This document shows, piece by piece, positions 1-11,290 of a stretch of DNA of 64,000 nucleotides. Every line of letters begins with the position of its first letter. The first letter of the stretch is position 1. Both the position numbers and the translations under genes were made by a program. Source of the stretch: Cavia porcellus (Eukaryota > Chordata > Mammalia > Rodentia > Caviidae); NCBI RefSeq assembly GCF_034190915.1, contig NW_026947484.1, forward strand, positions 72,247,482-72,311,481, given 5' to 3'. The notes under the pieces are model-generated. The model had not been told where the DNA came from. It saw only the letters and a program-made list of their open reading frames with translations, and ran no database searches.

Positions 1-40
1 AAATTGATTCACTTTGATCCATACTATAACAGGCAACCAG

Positions 41-129
41 GATCAGGGATATAACTCAGCAGCACAGTGCCTGCTTGGCAAGCACAAGGTCTCGAGTTCG
101 ATCCCCAGTACCAAAACAACAACAAAATG
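41..129 (+). mobile_element. ID-type SINE
   Basis: It has an A-box-like ataactcagcagcacag, then cttggcaagcacaagg and a B box gagttcgatcccc, followed by a short (CAA)n tail. Confidence 0.85.
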
Positions 130-355
130 AGAAGTAACCATAACTTTTAATGTTTGTCTCTGAGCCCCTTAGATCAGCACACAAATGCTTTCACAGGGCC
201 CCTTCTTACCTCTGAAATTTTACCATCACCCCCTACATCACCAATTCTACCTTCCCTAATACACACACAATCTTCAGATTTGAAAGTAGCTAATATAAGA
301 AGCAAGTCTCATTCATTCTTCTGTCACTTTTCAGACCTGGTGGAGGCATGTTCCC

Positions 356-771
356 TGTCGGAGTCGCTCCCGGCCGGCAGGAAGAACACACGACAAGATC
401 TGGCAGTGGCTAGGCTCTCTTTATTTTCCTTCTCCGCACAGTCTGCCCCGGGATTCTTCCCGGCCGAAGCCTCTACCGGTCTGCTCCCCGCGGCTCCTTC
501 CATGCTTCTTCCTCTGGCGGGAGAGGCACTCACTTTTATAAGGTTACAGTGGCCAATCAGTTCAAAGCGCGCGATGCGGGCTGATTGGCTAACATCAGTT
601 GTTGCTAGGCAGACTATCTTACAGAGCGGGTTGTTTACCAAGCAGGAAGCAAGAGACAAGCGCCATCTTAGCACACTCGATGGGAGGGGTAATCTAGCTC
701 AGGCTTTGCTCTTTCCTACAGGCCTCACGTCCGCCATGTAAGGCGACCGGGCTCGGCCGCGGCTCCCAACA
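356..771 (-). mobile_element. Solo IAP-like LTR (ERV2/ERVK class) with 6-bp TSD
   Basis: On the minus strand this 416-bp unit starts TGTTGGGAGCCGC and ends CTCCGACA, giving TG...CA ends. It carries CCAAT boxes, TATAAAA near 534-540 and AATAAA near 420-425 in U3-R-U5 order. The 6-bp direct repeat GTTCCC flanks it exactly (350-355 and 772-777). Its many CpGs suggest a fairly recent insertion. No internal viral sequence remains, so it is a recombination product. Open frames across it are not genes. Confidence 0.9.
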
Positions 772-1054
772 GTTCCCCATGCTGGGATTTGGGGAGATCA
801 AGACTTGACCTCAGGCTCTGCTCATAAGCTAAGACAAATGCAACATTCACACTTTAGCTTCTAAGACTGCCTGGGTGCCATTTCCTCTGCTAAAATAGCT
901 GACAGGTGGGCATTGGAATCACTAGAGCCTTTTAAAGAGACTTTAAAACTGCCTTCCCTCTAACCCGTATCCTTCTTACCATTCTCACTGAACCCCCTTG
1001 GACTATGGCTTCTATCCACTCAAGTTTAAATCCATATAAAAGCATGTTAATTGG
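772..1054. other. No feature recognised
   Basis: This is unique-looking AT-rich sequence between the solo LTR and the MaLR LTR. I see no gene or repeat signature. Confidence 0.5.
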
Positions 1055-1443
1055 TGCTATGGTTTGGGTCTGGATGTTCCCTCACAGCCTCATGTAGTCA
1101 TGAAGGTGGGCTTCTAGAGTTCTGTGAATGATTCATGGTCCATCTGGGATTATAGGTGTGAATGTCACAACCAAGTGTGTGTGTCCTACATACAATATAA
1201 GGGACAGAAAGGGTCTTCTCTATGAGCTCCTCCCTTTTGACTCTTGTTGCTTGTACTGTTTTTTTTGTTTTGTTTTGTTTTACCGCCATGAACTATTGTG
1301 CCTCTGCTATGTGCCACTCTACCTTGGAGCCAGCTGATTATGGACTGAAACCTCCACATATTGTGAGCTAAGTGAATCTTTCTTTCCTTAACTTTGGGTG
1401 TCAGGTAATTTGTCTTAGCAACAAGAGAAAAGTAAACAAGACA
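1055..1443 (+). mobile_element. MaLR (MST-like) LTR
   Basis: It opens tgctatggtttgggtctgga and closes with gtgagctaagtgaatctttc, tttgggtgtcagg and agcaacaagagaaaagtaa. These blocks recur in the other sense MaLR copies of this window. Confidence 0.8.
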
Positions 1444-2400
1444 GAATTTGGTACCAGTGGAGTGGCATCATTGCTGTGACTGCACCTGAGTGTATGGTTC
1501 AAGAGCCTTTGGGAATGGCTTGTGGGAAGAGTTTGGGAAGGTTTGGAGATGTCACCTGAAAGAGCAGCCCTAGAATACCTTAGGTGATTCTGTATGGGAA
1601 ATTCTGGTCAGAGCTCAGAAGACCAGAAGGCTGATAGACATCCTGCCAGTAAAAATCAGGCTCAGGAGGTTCCTGCTGGAAAGAAGACCTGCACTGGGTG
1701 TTGGACTCAAGACTATGTGTTATGGCTTGGCAGAAATTTTGTCTGCATTTTGCTCCTGTCCAGAGACATTGTCTGAGATTGAGACTGAGATTAAGGGCAG
1801 TGGGTTAATTAATCTGGTAAAAGAAATTTCAAGACAGTCAAATGTTGACTGTGGTGTGGCTGTTGTTGGAGGCTTTTAGCCAGATTTATACTGAGAATTC
1901 AGCAAAGAGCCTTGCAGGATGATTTGGCCTAAAAGGAAGCTCCAGGAAGCTGTGGACTATAAAGATAGAGCTGAGATTTTGACTGCTGAGAAGAAACAGA
2001 ATAAAAATGATGGCCCAAGAGCATACCAGAAAGTGATAAGTGTCCACCTTTTGCAGCCTCAAAACTGCAAAAGTGAAAGACTTTGCTTTGAGGAGAAAGC
2101 CACAGAGTGGCAGTGAAGGCCACACAAGGTTCCAAAATGGTGGCAGCCACACTGGTTCCAGAATGGTGGCAATATAGAGAAGCTATTCCTCATAATCGGG
2201 TTCAGAGTACCCAGTGATTCAGGCACTTGACTCCTATGGCCAAGCAAGAATAAAGCCTGGCTACTGCTCCAGCTGGCAGCAGACCTTGGCAGCATCCACA
2301 CGGTGCTGGTTTTAGGTGCATGCAGAACACAGCAGTTCTGAAATTAAAAAGGGAGCTCCCAGTGCTTGGCACCAGCTACGGCTAGCATCTATTCCAACAG
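1444..2400 (+). mobile_element. MaLR internal region following the LTR
   Basis: It begins with the junction gaatttggtaccagtggag, then phrases such as gtttgggaaggtttggag and ggtgattctg, as in MST/THE1 internal sequence. No second LTR is seen at its 3' end. Its right limit is approximate. Short open frames here (60-88 codons) are not convincing genes. Confidence 0.6.
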
Positions 2401-2528
2401 GTCTGAATCTATGGCTAGCAAGCTCTTAATTAATTTGACTGTCACTATTAAGGACTGAGTTGCAGCCCTCTCCTTGAAATTTCTTTGTTGACGTCCTAAT
2501 CCTCAGTACCTTAGAATGTGACTGTCTA

Positions 2529-2818
2529 GCACATAGTCCTTATCTATGAATTCCATATTCACAGATTCAACCAACCACAGATCAAAAATATTTGAAAAAA
2601 ATGTGTCTGAACCAAATTTATACATTTTTTTCTTGTCATTATTTTCTAAGCAGAATAATATAACAACTGTCTTAGTAGTATTGTGTGGGGTATTATAAAT
2701 AATCCAGAGATGATATAAAATACACAAGCATGAAAGCAGGATTTGGGTATTTGTAGATTTTGGTATCTGTGACAGGGTCCTGGAACTGATCCCTAGTTGA
2801 TAGCAAGTTATGACTATA
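2529..2818 (+). mobile_element. Tigger/mariner-like DNA transposon inside the MLT1 LTR
   Basis: It contains ttcacagattcaaccaacca, aaaatatttgaaaaaa and ggtcctggaactgatcccta, typical of non-autonomous Tigger elements. TA dinucleotides lie at both ends (2527-2528 and 2819-2820). The host LTR resumes directly after it. Confidence 0.75.
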
Positions 2819-2920
2819 TATGGAAATAGGGCTTTAAAGAGGTAATTAAGTAGAATGACTTAGATTTGTAGCTTCCAGCACTGTGGGAAAACACATGTCT
2901 GTTTAAGCCATCCAGTTCAT

Positions 2921-3653
2921 TACTCTCACCATCTTGTTTTTGACTGATGTTCCCCTATTCTGTTTTGCTGGATAGTATCAGGTTCGAAAGTTTAGGCATC
3001 AGCTGTGAAGATAATGAGATTCATTATAAATACCCATTCTCGTTGACTTTTATCTACTTTTGAAGACCTACAATGTCTCCAATGTTTTAGTTTTGTCGGT
3101 TTTGTTCTTTACTGTTTTGTTCAATTGTATTATAACTAATGATATAGGCAATTCTATTAGAGATAGCGGGAGGCATTATGGTAACCATTGTTGATCACCT
3201 TGTATTATGTTTTTATATTATCTTTTATGTCCACCCTTTTGACTTGACTGATTCTGTTCTGTTATGTCTCCTTTGGTTTTACTCTCTTCCAAAAAAGCAG
3301 TAAGAACTGTGGGAGCAATGAAACCCAAAATGTGTAATAGTCATTGTACAAAAGAGAGGAAAAGAAAGTGCTCTAAACTATATAACTGCATGTATATTTA
3401 AGTGTATAAGATAGAAAATGATATCACAGAGTTTTATTGGATCATTGAACAGAACTGTTTGCAGTATCATTGTTGGAATGTCCACTCTACAAGCTTTAAT
3501 TTTGTGACTTGAACAATTATTTCTAAGATGGCAATATGTAATCCATTAACTAATGATTTCTTACTGTTCATTTTTTTCTTCTGTAAATCTGTATAACTTG
3601 TACCCTTTCACTGTTTTTTTTCTTTTCTCCTTAAATAAAAAAAAAGAAAAAAA
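2921..3653 (+). mobile_element. Retroposed 733-bp insert with poly(A) and 16-bp TSD; possible processed 3'-UTR retrocopy
   Basis: The 16-bp sequence AAGCCATCCAGTTCAT occurs at 2905-2920 and again at 3654-3669. The insert ends in an AATAAA-like signal and an A-rich tail at about 3634-3655. I do not recognise L1 in it and it has no useful open frame. It could be the 3' part of an mRNA copied by L1, or a lineage-specific LINE tail. Confidence 0.75.
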
Positions 3654-3703
3654 AAGCCATCCAGTTCATAGTATTTTGTTATAACAATTCTAGCAAACTA
3701 ATG

Positions 3704-4085
3704 TCATCATCCTGTGTGACAACTGACCACAAGAAATGAGGCTTAGAAGCTGACTCATCAAAGGAGAGGGCCACTGCTGATTTTCCGGAATGATGATCAT
3801 GCATATTCACCTGTAAGCTGATGATTGCTCACTACAGAATTTTTAGTAAAAACAAACCTTCGAAGCCACAACTAATTACAGTCTCAAGCTAATAATCTAG
3901 GAACTCTTTGAAATTCCCATTCACACACTTCTCATAATAGAAAGAACAACTATGGATCCCCTAAATTTTAATCACAGGGCACAAGTTTTTCTTCTGCCCT
4001 TCTCTGTTCACATTCCTGTGATGACAGTTAAGAATCATCATCATCTTGCCACCTTACCACATTCTTAAAAATATTTTCCTCTTGA
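3704..4085. other. No feature recognised
   Basis: Unique-looking AT-rich sequence. Confidence 0.5.
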
Positions 4086-4290
4086 AGCAGTTTCAGATGA
4101 GGTGGTAGAAAGGACTTGTTTCTGACAATGTCAAAAACTGATACCTCATGTGAGGCAATAGGTATGTTAATTAATTGGATCTAGCCATTCTACAATGTAT
4201 CCAGATATGAAAACATGGTGTTGCATGCCATAAACATGTCCCATGTTTACCAATTTAAAAATAAATATTTAAAAATATACCTGTTTCAAT
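4086..4290 (+). mobile_element. L1 3'-UTR fragment
   Basis: The phrase order tatgttaattaattggatct, ccattctacaatgta, aacatggtgttgcatgcca resembles the old L1M 3' end. A related block is seen near 11.2 kb. Confidence 0.6.
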
Positions 4291-4344
4291 TATAATGTTA
4301 TTAGACTTTTCAAATAAATCCACTATACTCAGAAGTGAAAAAGA

Positions 4345-4490
4345 ATGTGGTTAAGCAAGAGACTTAGCATTAAGGTGTCAGATCCAAGAGCTGGCTTTGC
4401 CACTGGCCATCTGTTTGATAGGAAGGCTTTATCTAACCTCTTATACTCAGTTCAGGTCTTAGTTTTCTTACCCTTTATTCATTCAATGCA
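4345..4490 (+). mobile_element. MIR SINE
   Basis: The MIR blocks appear in order: gtggttaagcaagagact, agctggctttgccac, ctaacctcttatactcagtt, ttttctta. Confidence 0.75.
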
Positions 4491-5185
4491 GTATATAAGC
4501 AAACTGTGTGTACACCAGATGACTTCAGTTTACTTTAATTACCTTTTAAACATCCTATCTCTGAATGTAGGCACATCCTAGTGTCTAAAAACTGTGGATA
4601 CAGTTATGAACAGTACTTAACCTTTTAAGGAAATGGATACCAAACAGTTACTCAAATGAGATTTTAACTGAGACAAATTACATGAAGGAAAACTTAAGGA
4701 GCAATAATCAAGTGTAGATGACATGGCAGCTCAGCTAGTTGGGTAGAAAACTGTAAGGAAAACAAACTTCTCTCTGGAGAAAGTGACTGTCAGGGCAAGA
4801 GTTGACGGGTGAGAATTTGACCCCAGTAGAGAGAGGAAAATGAAGAAAAGGTTCATAAGCATCTGCTTACAAAGGAATGTACTGGTATGCTGTAAAATAC
4901 TGAAAATACAAAGTGAAGAGAAACAAGTTTCAGATGAGGTTAGAGACAGGCAAGGACCACAGGAAGCCTTCATTAAGGAAATTATTCTGTTGTAAGGGAA
5001 TGAGAAGCTCCAATTGAGTGTTAAGCACATGACAAGAACAAATTCAAATTTATGAACACCGTGCATCTCAGTGAGAATGCCTATACAGGGTTTTGCTATT
5101 AATTACATAACACATTTCAAGTTAAAGAACTTCATAAAGATTAACATGATATCACTAGCTGAACAGTGATTTAGTTTTCAAAGCA
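4491..5185. other. No feature recognised
   Basis: Unique-looking sequence. A 111-codon minus-strand open frame at 4731-5066 has no recognisable domain or splice context, and I do not call it a gene. Confidence 0.5.
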
Positions 5186-5189
5186 CATG

Positions 5190-5345
5190 AACACATTTTT
5201 ATCTACTGCTGAGGAAAAAAAAGGCAGTCAAATTCCTCTTTTCTATAGATAAAAGAAATTAAGAGATTTCAGAGATTAAGAAACTTGCCCTAGGGTATAA
5301 AATAGTAAGTGCAGCTCTGGGTCTCAAACACAGAAGAGTCTGGCG
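5190..5345 (-). mobile_element. MIR relic
   Basis: In reverse it shows ataaaagaaattaagagatt, aacttgccctagg and gcagctctgggtctcaaac, the 3' half of MIR. Confidence 0.55.
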
Positions 5346-5374
5346 AGCAGACAGAGAGGAGGGTATGGAGCATA

Positions 5375-5580
5375 GTCCCAAGAATGCTAAGCACCTACTC
5401 TGTACGTGCGCTGTTATTTAATCCACAAGAAATATTCAGGAAAGGAGGTATAAATAGCCACATTTTCCAAATAGAAATGCATCACTAAAGACATTTAATT
5501 TTCCATCCATGGAGAAATTTGAACTCACACATTTGATTTCTATTTTAATGAACTCCCATTAACTTGCATTGCCTCTTTCA
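5375..5580 (-). mobile_element. MIR-like relic
   Basis: It has gctaagcacctactctgtac at one end and a degraded aaatttgaactcacacattt at the other. It is very diverged. Confidence 0.4.
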
Positions 5581-6059
5581 GGGTGATGTAAAGGACCTCT
5601 GGTCATCAAACCCCCAAAATGGCCTTTTTTTTTAGCTTGGATGGAAGGAGAGAAAGTAGATAAGAAAGGAATTTGAGAATAACTTATTTTCATATTTGGG
5701 GATAAATTGTTTTTTCATAAGAGTCTTCTGGGAAAAAGGCAAGAGAAATTGTAGGGGGGAAAAAGCCTTTGCTCACCTCTTTCATGATTTGTAACCCCAG
5801 CCTATTTGATTACGGATTTTCTCCCTCAATTCATACCTAAGGAGACTGATTAATAGATGGCTGGATAAATGACAATCATGGGTAGATGACAGGTGACAGA
5901 AGATAGATAGATGGTATATAGATACATAGATACATAGATAGAAGAGATAGATAATTTTAGAATCCTGATGAGAACCCCACTTCCTCCTTTTAAAACTGTT
6001 TTGTTATGCCTACAATTAAGGACATAATTTAATTGTCAGGTATAAAAGGAGATAAAATG
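5581..6059. other. Unique sequence containing (GATA)n
   Basis: An imperfect GATA/GATACATA microsatellite lies at 5901-5953. I see nothing else in this stretch. Confidence 0.6.
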
Positions 6060-6170
6060 GTTTAACCCACTATCTCAGGAGTCAGCCTGCCTATGTGGCA
6101 CTGCCACCACTCTAACACTGTGCCTTACTTTCTTTACTTGTAAGATAAAATAATGTAAGATACAAAATGT
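6060..6170 (+). mobile_element. MIR fragment
   Basis: It reads ggagtcagcctgcctatgtg, actgccaccactctaac, ttactttctttacttgtaag, the central and 3' part of MIR. Confidence 0.55.
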
Positions 6171-6267
6171 TTAAACATTAAATAAAATGTTTAAAATAAA
6201 TATAAAAAAATAAAATATCTCCTTATGTGAAGTAAGGATTATTTTTTACAGCATTACTAAATACAGA

Positions 6268-6425
6268 AACTTTTATTTTGTTTTGTTTTTTGAGACAGGG
6301 TCTTCGTGTGGAGTTCAGGCTGGTCTTGAAATCACTTTGTAGCCCAGGCTGGCCTGGAACTCACAGCAATCTTTCTGCTTCAGCCTCCCAAGTGCTAGGA
6401 TTACAAGCATGTCACCCTACCCGAC
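6268..6425 (-). mobile_element. B1 SINE
   Basis: It has a T-rich start, then gagacagggtcttcgtgtgg, the duplicated ctggcctggaactcacagc block, and cagcctcccaagtgctagg. Confidence 0.9.
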
Positions 6426-6504
6426 TAAATACTGGTTTTCATGCAATTATCATCTTTCTGTTTTTAGAAACCAGGAAAAGACAGAACTCCTTGGAAGATC
6501 AATT

Positions 6505-6650
6505 ATGTCAAAATTACAGCACACCTGAAATCTCAGCACTTGAGAAGCTGAGACAGGAAGATCACTGTGAGTTTGAGGCCAGCCTGGGCTATACAGTAAG
6601 TTCGTCCTGAACTATCTAGCGAGATCTTATCTCAAAAACAAAAACCTAGA
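6505..6650 (+). mobile_element. B1 SINE
   Basis: It reads aatctcagcacttgagaagc, gaggccagcctgggctatac and a partial second copy before the A-rich tail. Confidence 0.85.
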
Positions 6651-6959
6651 ATAAAAAGATAAGAAAAGCCAATTTTTTGTTCTGAAATCTGCATGTAGAA
6701 ATTAGCACGAATAAAATCTTGACTTTCTTCCTTTAAATTACTCCATAATATTTAAACAATAGTGCCAATGAGATTCTCTTGATAGTGTTTGTAGTGAAGG
6801 CCCCACATTGAAAACAATAGGAAAAAAGTTACTACAGGCTTTGATGTTTCGCAAAAAACATGCTCTAGAAATAGAAAATATTTCTATCTTTAGTTTTAAT
6901 AACTGCAGCTTGAAATTTAATACATTTGAATTTGCTAAAAATACTAAGCCCTGCTGGCT

Positions 6960-7460
6960 TCTGGATTTGTTGTCTTTTGCTGCTGTGACAAATTGTTGTA
7001 CTCATTAGTGGCTTTAAAAAGCACAAATTTATTCTCATCTTTGGGTTTGTTTGTTTTTCATAGTACAGGAGACTGAACCCAGGGCCTTCACACTGAGCTA
7101 TGTCCCCAGCCCTGCTTTTATTTTTTATTTTGAGATAGTCTTACTAAACTGCTAAGTTGCCCAGGTTCAGCTTGAACTTGCAGTCTTCCTGGCTCAGCCT
7201 CACGGGGTACTGGAATTACAAGAATGTGACACCAAGCCTAGCTATAAATTTACTGTTTTACAGTTCTCTAGGGCATGATTATGAGAGTGACTGCCCTTAG
7301 CAGCAAAAATCAGCTATCAGCAAAGCGTGCTCCTTTCTGATGGGTCCATGTGGCCAGCTGTTCTCTTGTCTTTCCACTTTCCAGAGACTGCCTACCTTCC
7401 TTGCTCTGTGATTTTACCTGCTTCTTTTCAAAGCCAATCATTTAGGACAAGTCCCCACAG
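6960..7460 (-). mobile_element. MLT1-like MaLR LTR with SINE insertion
   Basis: It starts ttttgctgctgtgacaaatt with agtggctttaaaaagcacaa, and resumes after the SINE at ttactgttttacagttctct. This is the antisense MaLR pattern. Family assignment is approximate. Confidence 0.55.
7050..7247 (-). mobile_element. Composite B1-ID SINE (B1-dID-like)
   Basis: On the minus strand a B1-like half (gtaattccagtacc...gaggctgagc) is joined through an A-rich linker to an ID half (gggctggggacatagctcag). Such fusions are known from squirrels and some other non-murid rodents. Confidence 0.7.
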
Positions 7461-7464
7461 GATG

Positions 7465-7860
7465 TCTTTGTCAGTTCAAGCTGTCATAACAAATACCACA
7501 GACTGTGTGACTTAAACAACAGACATTTTCTCCTCTTAGTTCCAGAGATGGGACAGCCAAGGTCAGTGTACAGGCATGGTCAGGTTCTGGTAAGGGCACC
7601 CTTACCTTCTTGCTGTGTCTTCACATAGCAGAGAGACAGAAAGGAAACTCAGAGATGTCTCTTCTTTGAAGGGTATTAATCCCATCCTGAGGGCTCCACT
7701 CTCAGGATTCTATCTGAACCTAACTATCTCTCTCCCAAAGCCCTGCCTCTAAATACCATCAGATTGCAGATGAGGGCTTCTACATATGAATTTACAGAGG
7801 TGAAGAAGACCACTCAATTCACAGCATATCTTACCATTCTGACTTCCGTCTTCCACATTA
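7465..7860 (-). mobile_element. MaLR (MST/MLT-like) LTR, antisense
   Basis: It reads tgtcataacaaataccacag, cttaaacaacagacatttt, ttctggtaagggc, then ctgagggctccactctcagg and a weak 5' end. Confidence 0.65.
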
Positions 7861-7966
7861 AAAGACTTGTAGTTACTTGTAGACTTGTAGGTCTAGTTTC
7901 ATTAATCTGGTAGTATCTTCCCATTTTAGGGTCAGTTGATTGGTAACCTTAGTTTCCCTTGCATGC

Positions 7967-8392
7967 GTTATGGTTTGTGTCTAGATGTTCCCCCAAAACC
8001 TGATGCAGTCATGGGGAGCAGACTTCTCGGAAGAGGGTGTATTTGGAGTATGTGGCGCTGGGATCAAGGGTGGGTGATGAATAAACCAGTTTACTGATCG
8101 TTTTGGCATAGTTCTGGGTAATATCAAGGGTATGATTTGCTACACCCACCCTGAGGCAGGTAGCCTGCAAACAATATAAGACACAGAAAGAAGCTCGTCC
8201 CTCCCTCCCTTGGTGCTTTTGCTGTCATTTGCCCACCATGATCTGTTACCCTGCTGCCATGAGCCACCCTGACTTGGAACCAGGTGAATATGGACTAAAA
8301 CCTCTACAAACTGTGGGCTAAATAAATTCTTCCTCCTTTAACTTTGGATGTTGGGTATTTTGTCTCAGCAACAGGAAAAATATCTAAGATAC
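7967..8392 (+). mobile_element. MaLR LTR, sense
   Basis: It starts gttatggtttgtgtctagat and ends ttttgtctcagcaacagga. It carries the shared 3' block ctctacaaactgtgggctaa. Confidence 0.75.
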
Positions 8393-9690
8393 CATATAAG
8401 GTAAAATATTCACAAGTTTCATGATTATGACATGGATTCCTTAGTGTCATGTTTCTTCTACTATATTACCATATCTTTCATGATCCTACATAAGCCTGTA
8501 AAAACTGAGAGCGATCCTAAGGAGTTGAATTTAATATCTCAATAGTATTTTAAGTTCCAATGCTATCGTTAGATTTAAAAATAAGTTGACAGAATTCATT
8601 AAAGGAAAAGGTGTTATATGTGTCATGCACACCTTTAACATGTAAATCTTTAGACTTTGAGTGAAACATTTTAACCTACAGCAGAAATACTTTTTCATGT
8701 ACATGTGCTTCATCCAGTCAGCTGAAGCCTTCAAAGTCTGAAAAGAAAGGACTTCGGTCTCAGGCTGCCTGTGGGTGCAAGATTACATCATTTCGCATTG
8801 AAATTTCCAGCCTACTGGTCCACCCTGCATACTTGGCAGCCACAACAATCTCAGGAGCTAACCCTTGAAAACTAAAGTAATCACACATAACATCTACATA
8901 TATCTGTTTGTTTCTACCTCTCTAAAGAACCCTATAGACACCATAGGGAACAGCAAGTTAAAGTTGGAGAGAGTGTGCACCATGTGATGTCAGGGAAACA
9001 GGATACAGGCCTGTTCAAACCTCCCCCCCCCCTTTTTCTTTTATAATCAACATTTGTGCAACTTTGCTTTGGAATAACAATAATTAAGCTGTTCCCTTCC
9101 AGCATAATCCTTGGTTTCACTCAGGAATCTGTTGAAAAAAAGTATTTCTGCTCTGGGAGAAAACAAAAGTCATAAAAATAGAAATCTCAAATCTAAAATA
9201 GAAATAAGAATTCAATGATTTCATATATTGAGGATATAGATAAACTTTTTCAGTTCTTCACAGGAGATCCAAGGACTTGGTTTTTAAAATCCTGTATTAA
9301 ACTTGGCAGGGAAATGCTTGTATTGCCAGCCTACGACATCACAGTTCAGGCAGAGACGTCGGGAAAGCCTGGGACCCAGAAGGTACAAAGGTGCATGGTT
9401 AGCCCTGGTATAAGGAAGTTCGAAGCGACCTTGGCATTTGACAATATGTTGTATTGATATGGTCTCAGATAGCATTGTTGCACTGCATAGGTTTGGTCTG
9501 TCCAATTAGAGGTAATGAAGAGAAGAGAAAATGTGCTACCACTATAATTTTCAAGGTATTAAAATAAAAATATAATTTTGACCTTCCTTTGCTGGTATGA
9601 CCGGTCAAATTAGTAGGCTGCTGTAACACTCAGTATAGCTCAAAAGTGAATACTCTGTCTCCATGGAACAGTTTTACATCTGAACTATGA
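8393..9690. other. No gene recognised
   Basis: This 1.3-kb AT-rich, unique-looking stretch has a short C run near 9025. Two small overlapping open frames near 9.2-9.5 kb have no recognisable domain. Confidence 0.5.
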
Positions 9691-9694
9691 GATG

Positions 9695-9945
9695 GCACTT
9701 TTTTGTAAAAGACCAGACAGTAACTAGTTTAGGTTTTGTGGGACTCTGCTCAATCTCACTGCCATAGTACGAGCACAGCAATACTCTGATGGAATTAAAT
9801 CGTATGTAATTTTTACCTGTCACAAAACATTACACTTCTGATTATTTTCAAGCATTTAAAATGTTTTAAAAATCATTCTCAATACAGACTGTATTAACAG
9901 GCAACCTTTTGGATTTGGTTCAAGGGCACATTTTTCCAACATTTC
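9695..9945 (+). mobile_element. hAT-like DNA transposon relic
   Basis: The phrases tttgtaaaagaccagacagt, agtttaggttttgtgggac and a final ttttggatttggttcaaggg follow the order of a common mammalian hAT-type relic. The TIRs are eroded. Confidence 0.45.
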
Positions 9946-10044
9946 CATAAACAACAGATCTTAAGGATGATAAATCTTGTAAGTTATGTTTAGTGGAAAA
10001 TGTTCATTTCATTTCTAACTACAAGGGAAGGAAAGATATATAAG

Positions 10045-11290
10045 TGGCTAGGGGATATATGATAAGATGCTCAGGATCACTAATCATCAGGGAAACACAA
10101 ATCATAAACCACGTGAAATCTCACCTCACCCCATTTAGGATGACCACTGTCAAAAAGACAAGAAGAAAACAGAAAAATAAAACAAGTGTTGGAGAACAAG
10201 TAGAGAGCTCTTAGACACTGTTGGTGAAAATGTAAATCAGTACAGTCATTATGAAAAACAGTGTGGAAGGCTCCATAAAAATTAAAAATAGAACCACCAT
10301 ATGATCCAGCTATCTCACTGCTGAGTCTGTATCCAAAAGAAATGCAATCAGTCTGCTGAAGAGACATCTGCACTCCCATATTCATTGCAGCACTCTTCAC
10401 AACAGATAAGAAATGGAAATGCCTGCAGTGTCCATCAAATGATGAGTGGATAGGAAAAAATGTGAAATACACATATAATGAAATACTGTTCATTTATAAA
10501 ATGCCATAATTTGCAATAACATGGATGAACTGGAAGGTATTATGTCATCAGGTACAGAAAGACACATACCACATGATCTGTATCGTATGAGGAATCTAAA
10601 ATAGCTATGGTCCCGGAAGTTGAAAGTAGAGTAGAAGGAGTAGCATACTACAGTTTGTAGCTTGAATGTGCTCTAACCTATGTGTACACAACTAGGTCTC
10701 CAGCCTTAGGTGCTATAGGTAGGTGATGAAACCTTTAGAAGGAGACAGATCCTAGCGAGACAAATGATGACTTTTAGGTCATCAGGAGTGTGGCCTTAAG
10801 GATGTGTTCCTGTTTATATCTCTTTTTGCTCTCTAGCCTCTATGTGGAGAGCATCCTTGTCTGCCACATGTTCTACCATAATGTATCTTGCAGCTGCAGG
10901 CTCAAAACTCAGCCAAGAGACTATGGACTGGAACCTCTGAAATCAGGAGCCAAAATAAAATAAGTTAATTATCTCAGGTATTTTTTCACAGTTGACAAAC
11001 ACACAGAAGCAGAATAAATAAGAAAGAGAGAGAGCCAGAGTTTGTCAATGGATACGAAGTAAAGATAGGAAAAATAAGCTCTGGTGGTCTATTACCCCCG
11101 AGAGTGACCATAACTAATAGTAATGTATTGGACATTTCAAGGTAGTTGGAAAAGAGGATGTGATTGTTAGCATCACCAAAAACTGAAGTGACATAGGTGA
11201 TGAATATGTTAATTATCCTAACTTGACCACTCTACAATACATTAAAACATCACACTGTGTAATCATTATAGATTTAAAACTTTAAAGAAT
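10045..11290 (+). mobile_element. L1 3' end (ORF2 tail and 3' UTR), split by a MaLR LTR
   Basis: ORF2-tail phrases run from tcatcagggaaacacaaat to catggatgaactggaaggta. The 3' UTR continues after about 11020 (tctggtggtctattaccccc, tgatgaatatgttaattatc). A 137-codon minus-strand open frame at 10080-10493 is antisense to this L1. Confidence 0.85.
10655..11020 (+). mobile_element. MaLR LTR inserted in L1
   Basis: It reads tgtagcttgaatgtgctcta, ctatggactggaacctctga, then ttaattatctcaggtatttt. It sits between the two L1 pieces. Exact ends are uncertain by about 10 bases. Confidence 0.65.

Larger units (their letters stand above)
2467..3703 (+). mobile_element. MLT1-type MaLR LTR, interrupted twice
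   Basis: The pieces 2467-2528, 2819-2920 and 3670-3703 read continuously as MLT1: cctaatcctcagtacctta, then ctttaaagaggtaattaagt, then ttgttataac...ctagcaaacta. A Tigger-like element and a poly(A)-tailed insert separate them. Confidence 0.75.

Noticed and set aside
154..741. 195-codon plus frame and 116-codon minus frame
   Set aside because: Both lie across the solo LTR, which is non-coding regulatory sequence. The peptide composition is arbitrary.
10080..10493. 137-codon minus-strand frame
   Set aside because: It is antisense to L1 ORF2 tail sequence.
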